From: Ancylobacter aquaticus
GTDB taxonomy: Bacteria > Pseudomonadota > Alphaproteobacteria > Rhizobiales > Xanthobacteraceae
Assembly: GCF_004339465.1 (NCBI RefSeq)
Contig: NZ_SMFY01000005.1
Location: 186,001-250,000, forward strand
Direction of reading: 5' to 3'
Length of the DNA: 64,000 bases
Part shown: piece by piece, positions 1 through 8,498 of the stretch
How the letters are laid out: every line of letters starts with the position of its first letter
Numbering within the stretch: position 1 is the stretch's first letter
Notes under the pieces: model-generated
The model's database searches: none
What the model saw: the letters and a program-made list of their open reading frames with translations, nothing else
What the model was told of the DNA's origin: nothing
Made by a program: the position numbers and the translations under genes

Positions 1-781
1 AGGCAATGACGTCATTGGTGCAAAAATACCCATCTGCGAGCGTGAGCCCGTCGCTTAGCGCCTTCACGGTATCGAGATGGGCGCCATCAAAGGTAGATTC
101 GACGGAGAGAATGTGGGCGGGGTCGATGGTCAGCCCTAACCGTGCGGCATTCCGGTGGAAGGCATGCTCACGGAGGTCGAAGTTCGTGGTCTCCACATGG
201 CTCGCCACGAAACCGATGCGCTCGAACCCCTGCTGACGCAGTCGCGCCATCACCTGATAGACGGCGTCTTCGTTGTTCATATTGACGAAATTGGCTTCCA
301 CGATGTCGCAGAAGGTATCGATAAACACGATCGGCCGGCCGACGCCCTGCAGGATGCGAATGTCCGATTCCGACATTTCGGTGCCAAGCGCAATGAGGCC
401 GCTGACCGGGGCGACCGCGATCATGTCGGCGACCGAGGTCATGCTCTGTCCCTCGTGGCTCACCACCTCCAGCGCATAGCCGCGCCGGGTCGCTTCGGCC
501 GACATGCCGTCGATGTAATCCGACACGAAGACACTGTGGTCACGGTTCACCGTGTGGCCGTGCTTGGCGATCTTGAGGAAGCGGATGGTGCTGCCCGACG
601 CCTCAGGCCGCGGCCTTGCCAGGCGGGGAACATAGTTGAGACGCGCGGCAGCTTCGAGAACCCGGGCGCGGGTGATCCCGGAGATTTCCCCCTTGCCGTT
701 CAGGACGAGCGAGACCGTCGCCGGCGAAACGCCCGCCGCACCGGCAATGTCCCGAATGGTGAAAGTCGCCTTGGCTTTCAT
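1..781 (-). CDS. LacI-family transcriptional regulator (C-terminus beyond window)
   Basis: The reverse strand reads from ATG at 781 to the left edge without a stop. The N-terminus (TFTIRDIAGAAGVSPATVS, then LNGKGEISGITRARV) is the classic LacI helix-turn-helix and hinge. It is followed by a periplasmic-binding-protein-like effector domain (DYIDGMSAEATRRGY, GLIALGTEMSESD). About 260 residues are visible of a usual ~340. It is divergent from the ABC importer/dhaKL operon, and a palindrome lies about 50 bp upstream of its start. It probably represses that operon and itself in response to the imported substrate. The family is certain; the effector is unknown. Confidence 0.9.
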   Translation of the reverse strand, partial: MKAKATFTIRDIAGAAGVSPATVSLVLNGKGEISGITRARVLEAAARLNYVPRLARPRPEASGSTIRFLKIAKHGHTVNRDHSVFVSDYIDGMSAEATRRGYALEVVSHEGQSMTSVADMIAVAPVSGLIALGTEMSESDIRILQGVGRPIVFIDTFCDIVEANFVNMNNEDAVYQVMARLRQQGFERIGFVASHVETTNFDLREHAFHRNAARLGLTIDPAHILSVESTFDGAHLDTVKALSDGLTLADGYFCTNDVIA

Positions 782-833
782 GTCCGGCTAAGCGTCCCCA
801 TGGAACCTACGATGCGCATTAAATGCCAACTTT

Positions 834-844
834 GTTTAGTAAAC
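834..844. promoter_or_regulatory. Candidate LacI-type operator, copy 1
   Basis: GTTTAGTAAAC is an 11-bp palindrome around a central base, 53 bp upstream of the lacI-type start codon. It matches the site at 1235-1245 (reverse complement) at 10 of 11 positions. LacI-family sites are short palindromes of this kind. Assignment to this regulator is inference. Confidence 0.55.
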
Positions 845-1234
845 ATATGGGCGCCTTTTTGAGCGTTAGGCCAAAAATCTCGGCCTTGCAACCGTCTTGC
901 AAGAATGATGCGGAAGTCCGAACCGCGTGGCTGGCCCATTTGGAATTCGCGCGCTCCCCGTCGATCGAACACTCCGGCAGCGACGGGCCTGGCCTTGCCC
1001 GAGAGATGACGGAAATGCCCACAGAAGCGTAAGAAAGGCTGCCCTATAAGGGTTTGGTATACGAAATTCCATATTTCATCTGATGCCCTACCGGCCCTGA
1101 ACGTTGCCGCTCTTTTGGGCACGCTGGTCCCAAGGCAGCTGCGGGGGGCGCCCGCAGAACACTGCCACCCACCTCGGGTAGGCCGCTTGCGCCCCGCAAA
1201 AGCCTTTGCTACGAATTTAGTGAAGCTGGTCAAA

Positions 1235-1245
1235 GTTTACTAAAA
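1235..1245. promoter_or_regulatory. Candidate LacI-type operator, copy 2
   Basis: GTTTACTAAAA lies 27 bp upstream of the first permease start and is nearly the reverse complement of the copy at 834-844. A weaker TTTAGTGAA half-match sits at 1216-1224. The placement just before the operon suits repression by the divergent LacI protein. The rest of 782-1272 holds no gene that I can support. Confidence 0.55.
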
Positions 1246-1272
1246 GTACCGGCACCACTCCGGGAGGAGACC

Positions 1273-2268
1273 ATGCGAACCACCGGCGGACAGCTGGTCA
1301 TGCTCGTCGTCATCAACGCGGCGCTCCTCGCCGTGGGGGCGATGATTTCCGGCGGCACCTTCCTCTCGCCGTTCAACCTGCAGTCCATGGCCGGCCAGCT
1401 GCCCGAGATCGGCTTCCTCGCCATCGGAGTGATGCTCGCCATGTGCGCCGGCAATGGCGGCATCGATCTTTCCGGCATCGCGCTCGCCAACCTCTCCGGC
1501 GTCGCCTCGGCGATCATCGTTGCCTCATTCCTGGCGAGCACCGGCAACGAGACCGTCTTCTCCATTGCCTTCATCGCGGTGGCACTGGTGATAGGGCTGG
1601 TTGGCGGCATGTTTAACGGCCTGCTCATCAGCCGGCTGAACATTACGCCCATCCTGTGCACCCTCGGCACCCAGATGTTGTTCACAGGCATTGCCGTGGT
1701 CTTGTCGGACGGGCGGGCAGTGGCTGTCGGCAGCCCCGAGCTGCTGTCGGCAATTGGCAATGGGCTTTTTCTGGGCGTACCGATCAGCTTCCTTGTCTTC
1801 ATCGGCGCCGCCGGGCTGGTCGCTGCACTACTGAAATTCACCCCTTTCGGCCTGTGGCTGATGCTCATGGGCACCAACCCCAAGGCAGCGACCTTCGCTG
1901 GCTTTCCCAAGGCGCGGGTACTGATCGCGACCTATGCGACGAGCGGGCTGCTGGCGGGCCTTGCGGGAATCATCATCGCGGCGCGCAACGTCAACGTGAA
2001 GTGGGACTACGGCACGTCCTACCTGCTCATTGCCATCCTGATCGCCGTCATGGCGGGCGTCCGCCCGGAGGGCGGCTATGGCCGGGTGATCTGCGTGGTG
2101 ATGGCAACGATCGCGCTGCAGCTCATGTCGAGCCTGCTGAACTTCGGCGGGTTGTCGAACTTCGTTCGCGACTTCGCCTGGGGCGCACTGCTTCTGACCT
2201 TCCTAGCGGTCGGCCGCTACAACCTGGTCGGCCTGCTAACCCCGAACAAGAGCGAGAAGCTCGTGTGA
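1273..2268 (+). CDS. Sugar ABC transporter permease (RbsC family), first copy
   Basis: This 331-aa polytopic inner-membrane protein has the RbsC/BPD_transp_2 hallmark GGIDLSGIALANLSG near residues 62-76 and evenly spaced hydrophobic segments to the C-terminus. GGGAGGAGACC precedes the ATG. It is the first gene of an operon with the binding protein, a double ATPase, a second permease and dhaK/dhaL, so it should form half of a heterodimeric channel with the protein at 5016-6047. The imported substrate cannot be read from the sequence; the downstream kinase suggests a short ketose or polyol. Confidence 0.9.
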   Translation: MRTTGGQLVMLVVINAALLAVGAMISGGTFLSPFNLQSMAGQLPEIGFLAIGVMLAMCAGNGGIDLSGIALANLSGVASAIIVASFLASTGNETVFSIAFIAVALVIGLVGGMFNGLLISRLNITPILCTLGTQMLFTGIAVVLSDGRAVAVGSPELLSAIGNGLFLGVPISFLVFIGAAGLVAALLKFTPFGLWLMLMGTNPKAATFAGFPKARVLIATYATSGLLAGLAGIIIAARNVNVKWDYGTSYLLIAILIAVMAGVRPEGGYGRVICVVMATIALQLMSSLLNFGGLSNFVRDFAWGALLLTFLAVGRYNLVGLLTPNKSEKLV

Positions 2269-2326
2269 TGCGCAACCCTCACGCATCGATCAGATCATGA
2301 GGGTGGAAACAAAAAAGGAGGAAACT

Positions 2327-3337
2327 ATGGGAGCTCTCTCGAAGAAGATGCTGCTCGGCTCGGCGATGGCCCTCGCCGTCGTGGCCGGCTCCGCCGGCGC
2401 GCTGATGGCCCAGGACAAGCCGGTCATCGCCACTATAGTCAAGATCAGCGGCATTCCGTGGTTCGACCGCATGGAAACCGGCGTCAAGCAGTTCCAGAAG
2501 GACAATCCCGATGTCGTCGCCACCCAGTACGGCCCGGCCACCGCTGATGCGGCCCAGCAACTGCAGATCATAAACGACCTCGTCGCCAAGGGGGTCAACG
2601 GGCTCGCCGTGGTGCCAATGGACCCCTCCGTACTCGAAGGCACACTCAAGCGCGCCATGGATCGCGGGATCATCGTGGTGACGCACGAGGCCGACAACCA
2701 GAAGAACACCCATGCCGATGTCGAGGCCTTCGACAATGCCGATTACGGGCGTGCCCTGAACAAGCGTCTGGCCGAGTGCATGGGCGGCAAGGGTAAGTGG
2801 ACCACCTTCGTCGGCTCGGTCGGCAGCCGCACCCACATGCAGTGGGTCGGTGCGGGCGAGGAGAACGCGAAGACGCATCCGGACATGGTGCTGGTCGACA
2901 AGAACAACGAGTCGTTCGACGACGCCAACGGCACCTATGAGAAGGCCAAGGAAATCCTGCGCAAGCACCCCGACATCAAGGGCTTCCAGACTTCGGCTGG
3001 CAATGACGTGCTCGGCGTCGGCCGCGCCATCGACGAGGCCGGCCTGTCCGGCAAGGTGTGCCTGGTCGGCACCGGCCTCCCGAACCCCTCGCAGGACCTG
3101 CTTGAGTCCGGTGCCATCACCGCCATCGGCTTCTGGGATCCGCAGAAGGCCGGCATGGCAATGAACGCGGTCGCCAAGAGCCTGATCGCCGGCAAGAAGG
3201 TCGAGGACGGCGCTGATCTCGGCGTGCCCGGCTACGAAAAGGTGAAGGTGGTGAAGGGCCCAGGCGAGGGTGTTCTCATCATCGGCAACGGCATGGTGCT
3301 CGCCGACAAGGCGAACTACAAGGAATACCTCTTCTGA
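2327..3337 (+). CDS. Periplasmic sugar-binding protein of ABC importer
   Basis: The start at 2327 is chosen because AGGAGG (2316-2321) precedes it; an upstream in-frame ATG at 2297 has no such site. The 336-aa product begins with a Sec signal peptide ending ALMA before QDKP. The mature part is a type I periplasmic binding protein (Peripla_BP_4/RbsB-like): VKISGIPWFDRMETG, VPMDPSVLEGTLKRA, FQTSAGNDVLGVGRA. It captures the substrate in the periplasm and delivers it to the two permeases. It lies between permease and ATPase genes in one operon. Confidence 0.92.
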   Translation: MGALSKKMLLGSAMALAVVAGSAGALMAQDKPVIATIVKISGIPWFDRMETGVKQFQKDNPDVVATQYGPATADAAQQLQIINDLVAKGVNGLAVVPMDPSVLEGTLKRAMDRGIIVVTHEADNQKNTHADVEAFDNADYGRALNKRLAECMGGKGKWTTFVGSVGSRTHMQWVGAGEENAKTHPDMVLVDKNNESFDDANGTYEKAKEILRKHPDIKGFQTSAGNDVLGVGRAIDEAGLSGKVCLVGTGLPNPSQDLLESGAITAIGFWDPQKAGMAMNAVAKSLIAGKKVEDGADLGVPGYEKVKVVKGPGEGVLIIGNGMVLADKANYKEYLF

Positions 3338-3438
3338 TCGCCCGATAAGTCCAGATCCCGGGGGACGCCCTGCGCGTTTCCCGGGGTCCCGCACGCGTCG
3401 CTCACCGCACGCGTCATCACGGTGTCAGGGGAGTCCTC

Positions 3439-5019
3439 ATGTCCCACGCGTCCCATACCCCCCTGCCGACCGGCGCGCAGGCGCGCCCGTTCCTCGAACT
3501 GCGCAACATCCACAAGCGCTTCGGCGGTGTCCACGCGCTGCGCGGGGTGAGCTTTTCCATCGCGGCGGGCGAGGCCTATCACCTGCTCGGCGAGAATGGC
3601 TGCGGCAAGAGCACTGTCATCAAGATCATGTCCGGCGCCCACGCCCCGGATGAGGGCGAGATCGTGCTCGAAGGCCGGAGCTTCCGCGCGCTCAACCCGA
3701 TTCAGTCGCTCGCCGCCGGCATCGAGACCGTCTACCAGGACCTTTCCCTGCTGCCGAACCTGACGGTCGCGGAGAATGTTGCGCTCAATGAGCAGCTTGT
3801 CGCGAGCGGTGGGCGGCTGGCGCGGCTGTTCGACCGTGCGCGGCTCAAGCGCACCGCCGAGGCCGCGCTCGACGTGGTCGGCCTGCCCACGGCGCCGGCC
3901 TATCTCTCCACCATCGTCTCCGACCTGCCGCTGGCCCAGCGCCAACTGGTCGCCATCGCCCGCGCCATCGCCACCCGGGCGAAGATGGTCATCATGGACG
4001 AGCCGACCACCTCGCTCACCCGCCGGGAGGTCGACAATCTGATCGCCGTCGTCGAGCGCCTGCGCTCCGAGGGCGTGGCGGTGCTGTTCGTCACCCACAA
4101 GCTCGACGAATGCTACCGTATCGGCGGCCACGCGATCGTGTTTCGCGACGGCCAATGCGTGGCACAGGGGCCGCTAGCCGACTATTCCAAGCACCGTCTC
4201 ACCGAGCTGATGACCGGGCGTACCATCGATTCCAAGCGCTACCGGACCGGCGCCCCAAGGGCGGAGGAACTGTTTGCCGCGGACGGTCTTTCGCTGCCGC
4301 CGAGCTTCGCGAATGTGAGCTTCAGCGTGCGCCATGGCGAGATTCTCGGCATCACCGGCCTTGCCGATTCCGGCCGCAACGAGCTCGCCACCGCGATTGC
4401 CGGCGTCACCCCCGCTTCCGTGGGGCGCATCCGTATCGATGGCAAGGTCGAGCGGATCGGCCACCCCGCCCATGCGATACGCCTCGGGATCGGCTATGTG
4501 CCCGAGGACCGGCTGGGCGAGGGCCTCTTCCTCGACAAGTCGATCTTCGAGAACGAGATCGCCCTCGTGGTGAGCGACCTCGCCAACGCGGTCGGCATCG
4601 TCGACAAGACGAAGGGCCGGGCACTCGCCGGGAAAATCGCTCAGGATATGCACCTCAACACGCGCGATATCGACCTCCCGGTCGGTGCGCTTTCCGGCGG
4701 CAATCAGCAACGCGTGCTCATCGGCCGCTGGCTCTCGATCAACCCCAGGCTGCTGCTCCTGCACGGGCCCACCGTGGGTGTCGATGTGGGCTCCAAGGAC
4801 ACGATCTACCGCCTGGTTCAGCAACTCGCCGAAGCCGGCATGGGCCTCGTCATCATCAGCGACGATCTGCCCGAATTGCTGCAGAACTGCGACCGCATCC
4901 TCGTAATGAATGCGGGCAGCATCGTCGCCGAATTTGATGCCCGGGCGACCGACGAGGAACAGCTCTACCAGGCCATGCTGACGTCCCGGTCCGACCTCGC
5001 AACGGAGGCCGCCCGATGA
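3439..5019 (+). CDS. Sugar ABC transporter ATP-binding protein (two nucleotide-binding domains, RbsA/XylG type)
   Basis: The 526-aa protein carries two fused ATPase domains. Domain 1 has Walker A GENGCGKST (51-59), a degenerate signature LPLAQRQ and Walker B MVIMDEPTT (about 183-191). Domain 2 has a loose P-loop (GLADSGRNELA), a good signature LSGGNQQ, and LLLLHGPTVGVDVG where LILDEPTRGxDVG is usual, so the aspartate and catalytic glutamate are replaced. One intact site is normal for this family. A GGGGAG site precedes the ATG. The stop overlaps the next permease start (ATGA), implying coupled translation. Confidence 0.92.
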   Translation: MSHASHTPLPTGAQARPFLELRNIHKRFGGVHALRGVSFSIAAGEAYHLLGENGCGKSTVIKIMSGAHAPDEGEIVLEGRSFRALNPIQSLAAGIETVYQDLSLLPNLTVAENVALNEQLVASGGRLARLFDRARLKRTAEAALDVVGLPTAPAYLSTIVSDLPLAQRQLVAIARAIATRAKMVIMDEPTTSLTRREVDNLIAVVERLRSEGVAVLFVTHKLDECYRIGGHAIVFRDGQCVAQGPLADYSKHRLTELMTGRTIDSKRYRTGAPRAEELFAADGLSLPPSFANVSFSVRHGEILGITGLADSGRNELATAIAGVTPASVGRIRIDGKVERIGHPAHAIRLGIGYVPEDRLGEGLFLDKSIFENEIALVVSDLANAVGIVDKTKGRALAGKIAQDMHLNTRDIDLPVGALSGGNQQRVLIGRWLSINPRLLLLHGPTVGVDVGSKDTIYRLVQQLAEAGMGLVIISDDLPELLQNCDRILVMNAGSIVAEFDARATDEEQLYQAMLTSRSDLATEAAR

Positions 5020-6047
5020 GCGCGCTCCATCTTCACGACATCCCCGCCAAACCCTCACGGCGCAGCGCGTTCATCGATCTGGTAAGCCGGCGCCCGGAGA
5101 TCATCACCCTCGCGATCCTGTTGGCGATCTGCGTCGCCGTCTCCATCATCAACCCGGCCTTTCTCCAGCCCTCCTCGCTGGTGGATATTGGTCGCGCCAG
5201 CGTGGTCATGGGCCTGTTCGCGCTCGGCGTGTTCATCATCCTGGCGGCAGGGGGAATCGACGTCTCCTTCACCGCCATTGCCGCGTTCACGATGTATTCG
5301 ATGACGCTGCTGGTGAAGGACCATGTCCCTGATATGCCTATCGCCCTCGTGCTCCTGCTCGCCATGGCAGGAGGCGCGCTGCTGGGCGTGGTGAACGGCC
5401 TGCTTGTGCACCACCTCAGGGTGCCCTCGCTGATCGTGACCATCGGCACGCAGTACCTGTTCCGCGGCATCCTGCTCGCCTTCATCGGTACCGTCTGGAT
5501 CATGTCGCTGCCGCCGCAGATGGGCGCCTTCGGCCGCATGCCGCTGTTCCAGTTCGAGTCCGGGGACGGTCGCACCATCACCCTGCCGTTCTATTTCCTC
5601 GTCCTGCCGGCGGCAGCCCTGCTGACTTGGTGGATTTTGAACCGCACGCTGATGGGCCGCGCCATCTTCGCGCTGGGCGGCAATGCCAGCGTCGCCGAGC
5701 GGCTCGGCTACAGCCTGAAGACCATCCATATCTTCCTGTTCGCCTATGCCGGGGCGCTGGCTGGGCTCGCCGGCATCATCCACACCGCCGCCAACCGGCA
5801 GGCCAACCCGTTTGATCTCGTCGGCAGCGAGATCAACGTCATCGCCGCCGTCGTGCTGGGCGGTGCGCGCATCACCGGCGGCACCGGCAGCGTCATCGGT
5901 ACGCTGCTCGGCGTGCTGCTGATCGTGGTGGTGAACTCCGTGCTGGTGATGGTGGGCATCCCCTCCACCTGGCAGCGCGTGGTGGTCGGCACCTTCATTC
6001 TGCTCGCCGCCGGCTTCTTCGTGTTCTGCCAGAAAAAGAACGGCTGA
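5016..6047 (+). CDS. Sugar ABC transporter permease (RbsC family), second copy
   Basis: This 343-aa membrane protein of the RbsC family has AAGGIDVSFTAIAAFT near residues 77-92 and a hydrophilic N-terminal tail of about 28 residues before the first membrane segment. It starts in the ATGA that ends the ATPase gene. It is distinct in sequence from the first permease (1273-2268), so the importer probably uses a permease heterodimer. It is followed 50 bp later by dhaK in the same direction. Confidence 0.9.
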   Translation: MSALHLHDIPAKPSRRSAFIDLVSRRPEIITLAILLAICVAVSIINPAFLQPSSLVDIGRASVVMGLFALGVFIILAAGGIDVSFTAIAAFTMYSMTLLVKDHVPDMPIALVLLLAMAGGALLGVVNGLLVHHLRVPSLIVTIGTQYLFRGILLAFIGTVWIMSLPPQMGAFGRMPLFQFESGDGRTITLPFYFLVLPAAALLTWWILNRTLMGRAIFALGGNASVAERLGYSLKTIHIFLFAYAGALAGLAGIIHTAANRQANPFDLVGSEINVIAAVVLGGARITGGTGSVIGTLLGVLLIVVVNSVLVMVGIPSTWQRVVVGTFILLAAGFFVFCQKKNG

Positions 6048-6097
6048 TTTCAACCGGCGCCACAGCTTCGCGCTCCAAGAGGAACCGAGAGGACCAT

Positions 6098-7099
6098 ATG
6101 AAGAAGTTTCTCAATGACCCGGCGCATTTCGTCGACGAAATGTTGGAAGGCATCTACCGGGCCCATCCCCAGCTGACCTACGTCAATGACGACAAGCGTT
6201 GCCTGGTGGTGGCGAAGCCGACGCCCGGCAAGGTCGGCATCGCCACCGGCGGTGGTTCCGGCCACCTGCCGCTGTTCCTTGGCTATGTCGGCGACAACAT
6301 GCTGGATGGCTGCGCCGTCGGCGGCGTGTTCCAGTCGCCGAGCGCCGACCAGATGCACGAAGTGACCAAGTACATCGATCAGGGCGCCGGCGTTCTCTAC
6401 GTCTACGGTAACTACAGCGGCGACATCATCAATTTCGACATGGCCGCCGAGCTGGCAGACATTGACGGCATCGCGGTGAAGCAGGTCATCGGCAATGATG
6501 ACGTCGCGTCCTCCGCCGTCGGCGAAGAGCACAAGCGTCGCGGCGTCGCCGGCATCTTCTTCGTCTACAAGGTGTCGGGCGCCGCAGCCGCCGCGATGCT
6601 TCCACTTGACGAGGTGACGCGCCTCGCCGACAAGGCCCGCCTCAATGTGCGCACCATCGGCGTCGCGCTGTCGAGTTGCGTGGTGCCGGAGATCGGCCAC
6701 GCCACCTTCTCCGTCGGTGACGACGAGATGGAAATCGGCATGGGCATCCATGGCGAGCCGGGCATCGGGCGCACCAAGCTTGCCGCGGCCGACGCCGTGG
6801 TCGACGAGATGATGGAGCGCATTTTCGCCGAGCTGCCTGCCGGCAGCGGCGACGAGTTCGCGGTGCTGGTCAACGGCCTCGGTGGGACGCCGAAGGAAGA
6901 ACTTTACATCCTATTTCGCCGCGTCTCCCAGCTGTTCGAGCAGCGCGGTTCCAGGGTGAAACATGTCTGGATCGGCGAATTCGCCACTGCGATGGAAATG
7001 GCCGGGGCCTCCATTTCAGTGCTGAAGCTCGACGCCGAGCTCGATCCGCTGGTTGCCGCGCCGACGAACACGCCGTTCTTCGCCCATTACAAGGTCTGA
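6098..7099 (+). CDS. dhaK: Dihydroxyacetone kinase-like protein, substrate-binding subunit DhaK
   Basis: The 333-aa product matches DhaK: GGGSGH at 51-56, YSGDIINFD around 106-114 and GIHGEPG at 216-222. The residues known from E. coli DhaK (His56, Asp109 and the covalent His218) fall on the same numbers here. The usual GGGSGHEP is GGGSGHLP, a change beside the active site. DhaK holds the ketose as a hemiaminal on His218 while DhaL supplies the phosphate. Context with an ABC importer suggests a C3-C5 ketose such as dihydroxyacetone or an erythrulose. A GAGAGGA site precedes ATG. Confidence 0.9.
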   Translation: MKKFLNDPAHFVDEMLEGIYRAHPQLTYVNDDKRCLVVAKPTPGKVGIATGGGSGHLPLFLGYVGDNMLDGCAVGGVFQSPSADQMHEVTKYIDQGAGVLYVYGNYSGDIINFDMAAELADIDGIAVKQVIGNDDVASSAVGEEHKRRGVAGIFFVYKVSGAAAAAMLPLDEVTRLADKARLNVRTIGVALSSCVVPEIGHATFSVGDDEMEIGMGIHGEPGIGRTKLAAADAVVDEMMERIFAELPAGSGDEFAVLVNGLGGTPKEELYILFRRVSQLFEQRGSRVKHVWIGEFATAMEMAGASISVLKLDAELDPLVAAPTNTPFFAHYKV

Positions 7100-7108
7100 G
7101 GTTTCCCA

Positions 7109-7747
7109 ATGGACGCGATCCGCGCCGACGATCTGATCGGTCTTTTCCAGCGTTGGCGCGATACGTTCGCCGAACAGCGCAATTTCCTGATCGCGCTCGA
7201 CGGCAAGGTCGGCGACAGCGATCTCGGCATCACCATGGCGAAGTCGTTTGCGGCGGCCTACGACACCGTGGCGGCCGAAGGCGCGGGCGCGGGACTTACC
7301 AAACTGCTCCGCTCGGCCGGCGCGATCATGGCCAAGACGGCCCCCTCCACCATGGGAACTCTCACTGCCACCGGCTTCCTGCGCGGCGCCAAGGCGCTCG
7401 ACGGCAAGGAGGCGATCGGCACCCCGGAGGCGGCCGCCTTCTGGCGGGCCTTTGCTACCGGCATTGCCGAGCGTGGCAAGGCGAAGCTGGGCGACAAGAC
7501 CATTCTTGACGTGCTGGACCCGGTGGCTGGTGCACTGGAGACGGCCGCGGCCTCTGGCCTCGCTCTGGCTCCGGCACTGAAGGCGGCTGCCGACTCCGCC
7601 GAGGCAGAGCTGGAGCGGACCAAGACCATGGTGGCCCAGCATGGCAAGGCGGCGGCGTTCCAGGAGAAAACGTTGGGGCTGCAGGATGCTGGCGCCACTG
7701 TGGGCGTGCTGCTGTTGAAGACCATGACCGATTTCGTTTCGGAGTAA
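7109..7747 (+). CDS. dhaL: Dihydroxyacetone kinase-like protein, nucleotide-binding subunit DhaL
   Basis: This 212-aa subunit shows the DhaL metal/nucleotide motif LDGKVGDSDLGITM, with Asp31, Asp36 and Asp38 in the positions that hold the two metal ions. APSTMGTL and KTMVAQHGKAA are also typical. It lies 9 bp after dhaK, so the two subunits should be made together and form the kinase. No DhaM phosphotransferase is nearby, so whether ATP or a PTS protein is the donor cannot be decided here; ATP is likelier in an ABC-importer operon. It is the last gene of the operon. Confidence 0.88.
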   Translation: MDAIRADDLIGLFQRWRDTFAEQRNFLIALDGKVGDSDLGITMAKSFAAAYDTVAAEGAGAGLTKLLRSAGAIMAKTAPSTMGTLTATGFLRGAKALDGKEAIGTPEAAAFWRAFATGIAERGKAKLGDKTILDVLDPVAGALETAAASGLALAPALKAAADSAEAELERTKTMVAQHGKAAAFQEKTLGLQDAGATVGVLLLKTMTDFVSE

Positions 7748-7803
7748 ACGAGGTTTGTCACGACTTTCCATCGTCGGATGACAAGGCCGCCACCGCCTGC
7801 GGC

Positions 7804-7894
7804 GCAGATTCGGGCTTCGGGCTGGGGCTCTCCATCATGCCGGAAATCATGCACGCCCCAGGCGAACGGGTGCTAGCCAACCGGCATCCCGCAT
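7804..7894 (+). pseudogene. Remnant of a sensor histidine kinase C-terminus
   Basis: In frame from 7804 the sequence reads DSGFGLGLSIMPEIMHAPGE followed by RVLANRHP. This is recognisably the G2 box and following helix of a HATPase_c domain (family pattern GxGLGLSIV.EI...HGG.V.LANR). Nothing upstream in frame extends it, and it stops where the IS6-like element begins. It is a scrap of a lost kinase gene. Confidence 0.5.
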
Positions 7895-8498
7895 GGGCGT
7901 TGTCACGTTAACTTCCGGCGGTCGCGAAGAGGAGCATTTGGCCTGGTGACAGGCTCAGGCGGTGACGCCAGCGACGGCTTCCAGTGCGCCATAGCATTGA
8001 GGCGATAGAGGTGAGCGGCTAGGGCAGAGCAGCGGGACCGGGGTGGAACGAAAAAAGTTTGCGGAGGGCGGAGAAGACCACGACGAAGCGTTGAAGGCTC
8101 CCCGATGATCGAAAGCCCTGCATCGCCCGCTCGCGCTTTCGGAGTGGCAGGTGCGAGTTCTCGGCGCGGTTGTTGCGGCCCTTATGCGCGCGATGCCCGA
8201 TCGCCGGCATGATCTGACGCCGGGCGGCGGCATAAGAGCCGAGCTTGTCAGTGATCATGCGCCGGGGCGCGCAGTCCTGCTTCTTCAAAAGACGCCTCAG
8301 CAAGCGCCTCGCTGCCTTGGTGTCCCGGCGCATCTGGACGATCTCATCGAGGATATAGCCGTTCTGGTCGACGGCACGCCACAGCCAGTGCTTCTGCCCG
8401 GCAATGGTGACGACGACCTCGTCGAGATGCCAGATGTCGCGGGACCCGATTCCAACTACACGGCCTGCCGCAACGCCGAAGTTAACGTGACAACGCCC
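7895..8498. mobile_element. IS6-like insertion sequence, internally deleted (604 bp)
   Basis: Inverted repeats of 21 bp (GGGCGTTGTCACGTTAACTTC at 7895-7915 and its complement at 8478-8498) bound a segment encoding the C-terminal two thirds of an IS6-family transposase on the minus strand. Full IS6 elements run to about 800 bp, so roughly 200-250 bp with the N-terminal DNA-binding region is gone, yet both ends are intact. No flanking 8-bp target duplication is visible. The element could be mobilised only in trans. Confidence 0.75.
7955..8498 (-). pseudogene. IS6-family transposase remnant, N-terminally deleted and frameshifted
   Basis: The minus strand gives DIWHLDEVVVTIAGQKHWLW, MITDKLGSYAAA and HKGRNNRAENSH, the DDE catalytic core of IS6 transposases. 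The N-terminal ~80 residues are missing. Near 8050 a run of six T shifts the frame: one frame ends in FHPGPAALP and stop at 8019, while the next frame continues as FVPPRSRCSALAAH and ends AHWKAVAGVTA at 7955, the expected family C-terminus. It is not functional. Confidence 0.8.

Noticed and set aside
2279..3394. 371-codon minus-strand frame opposite the binding-protein gene
   Set aside because: It is an antisense shadow; the plus strand has a strong ribosome site, a signal peptide and a clear family match.
7748..7790. Intrinsic terminator after dhaL
   Set aside because: A weak TTGTCA/TGACAA pairing exists, but there is no stable stem and no T run.
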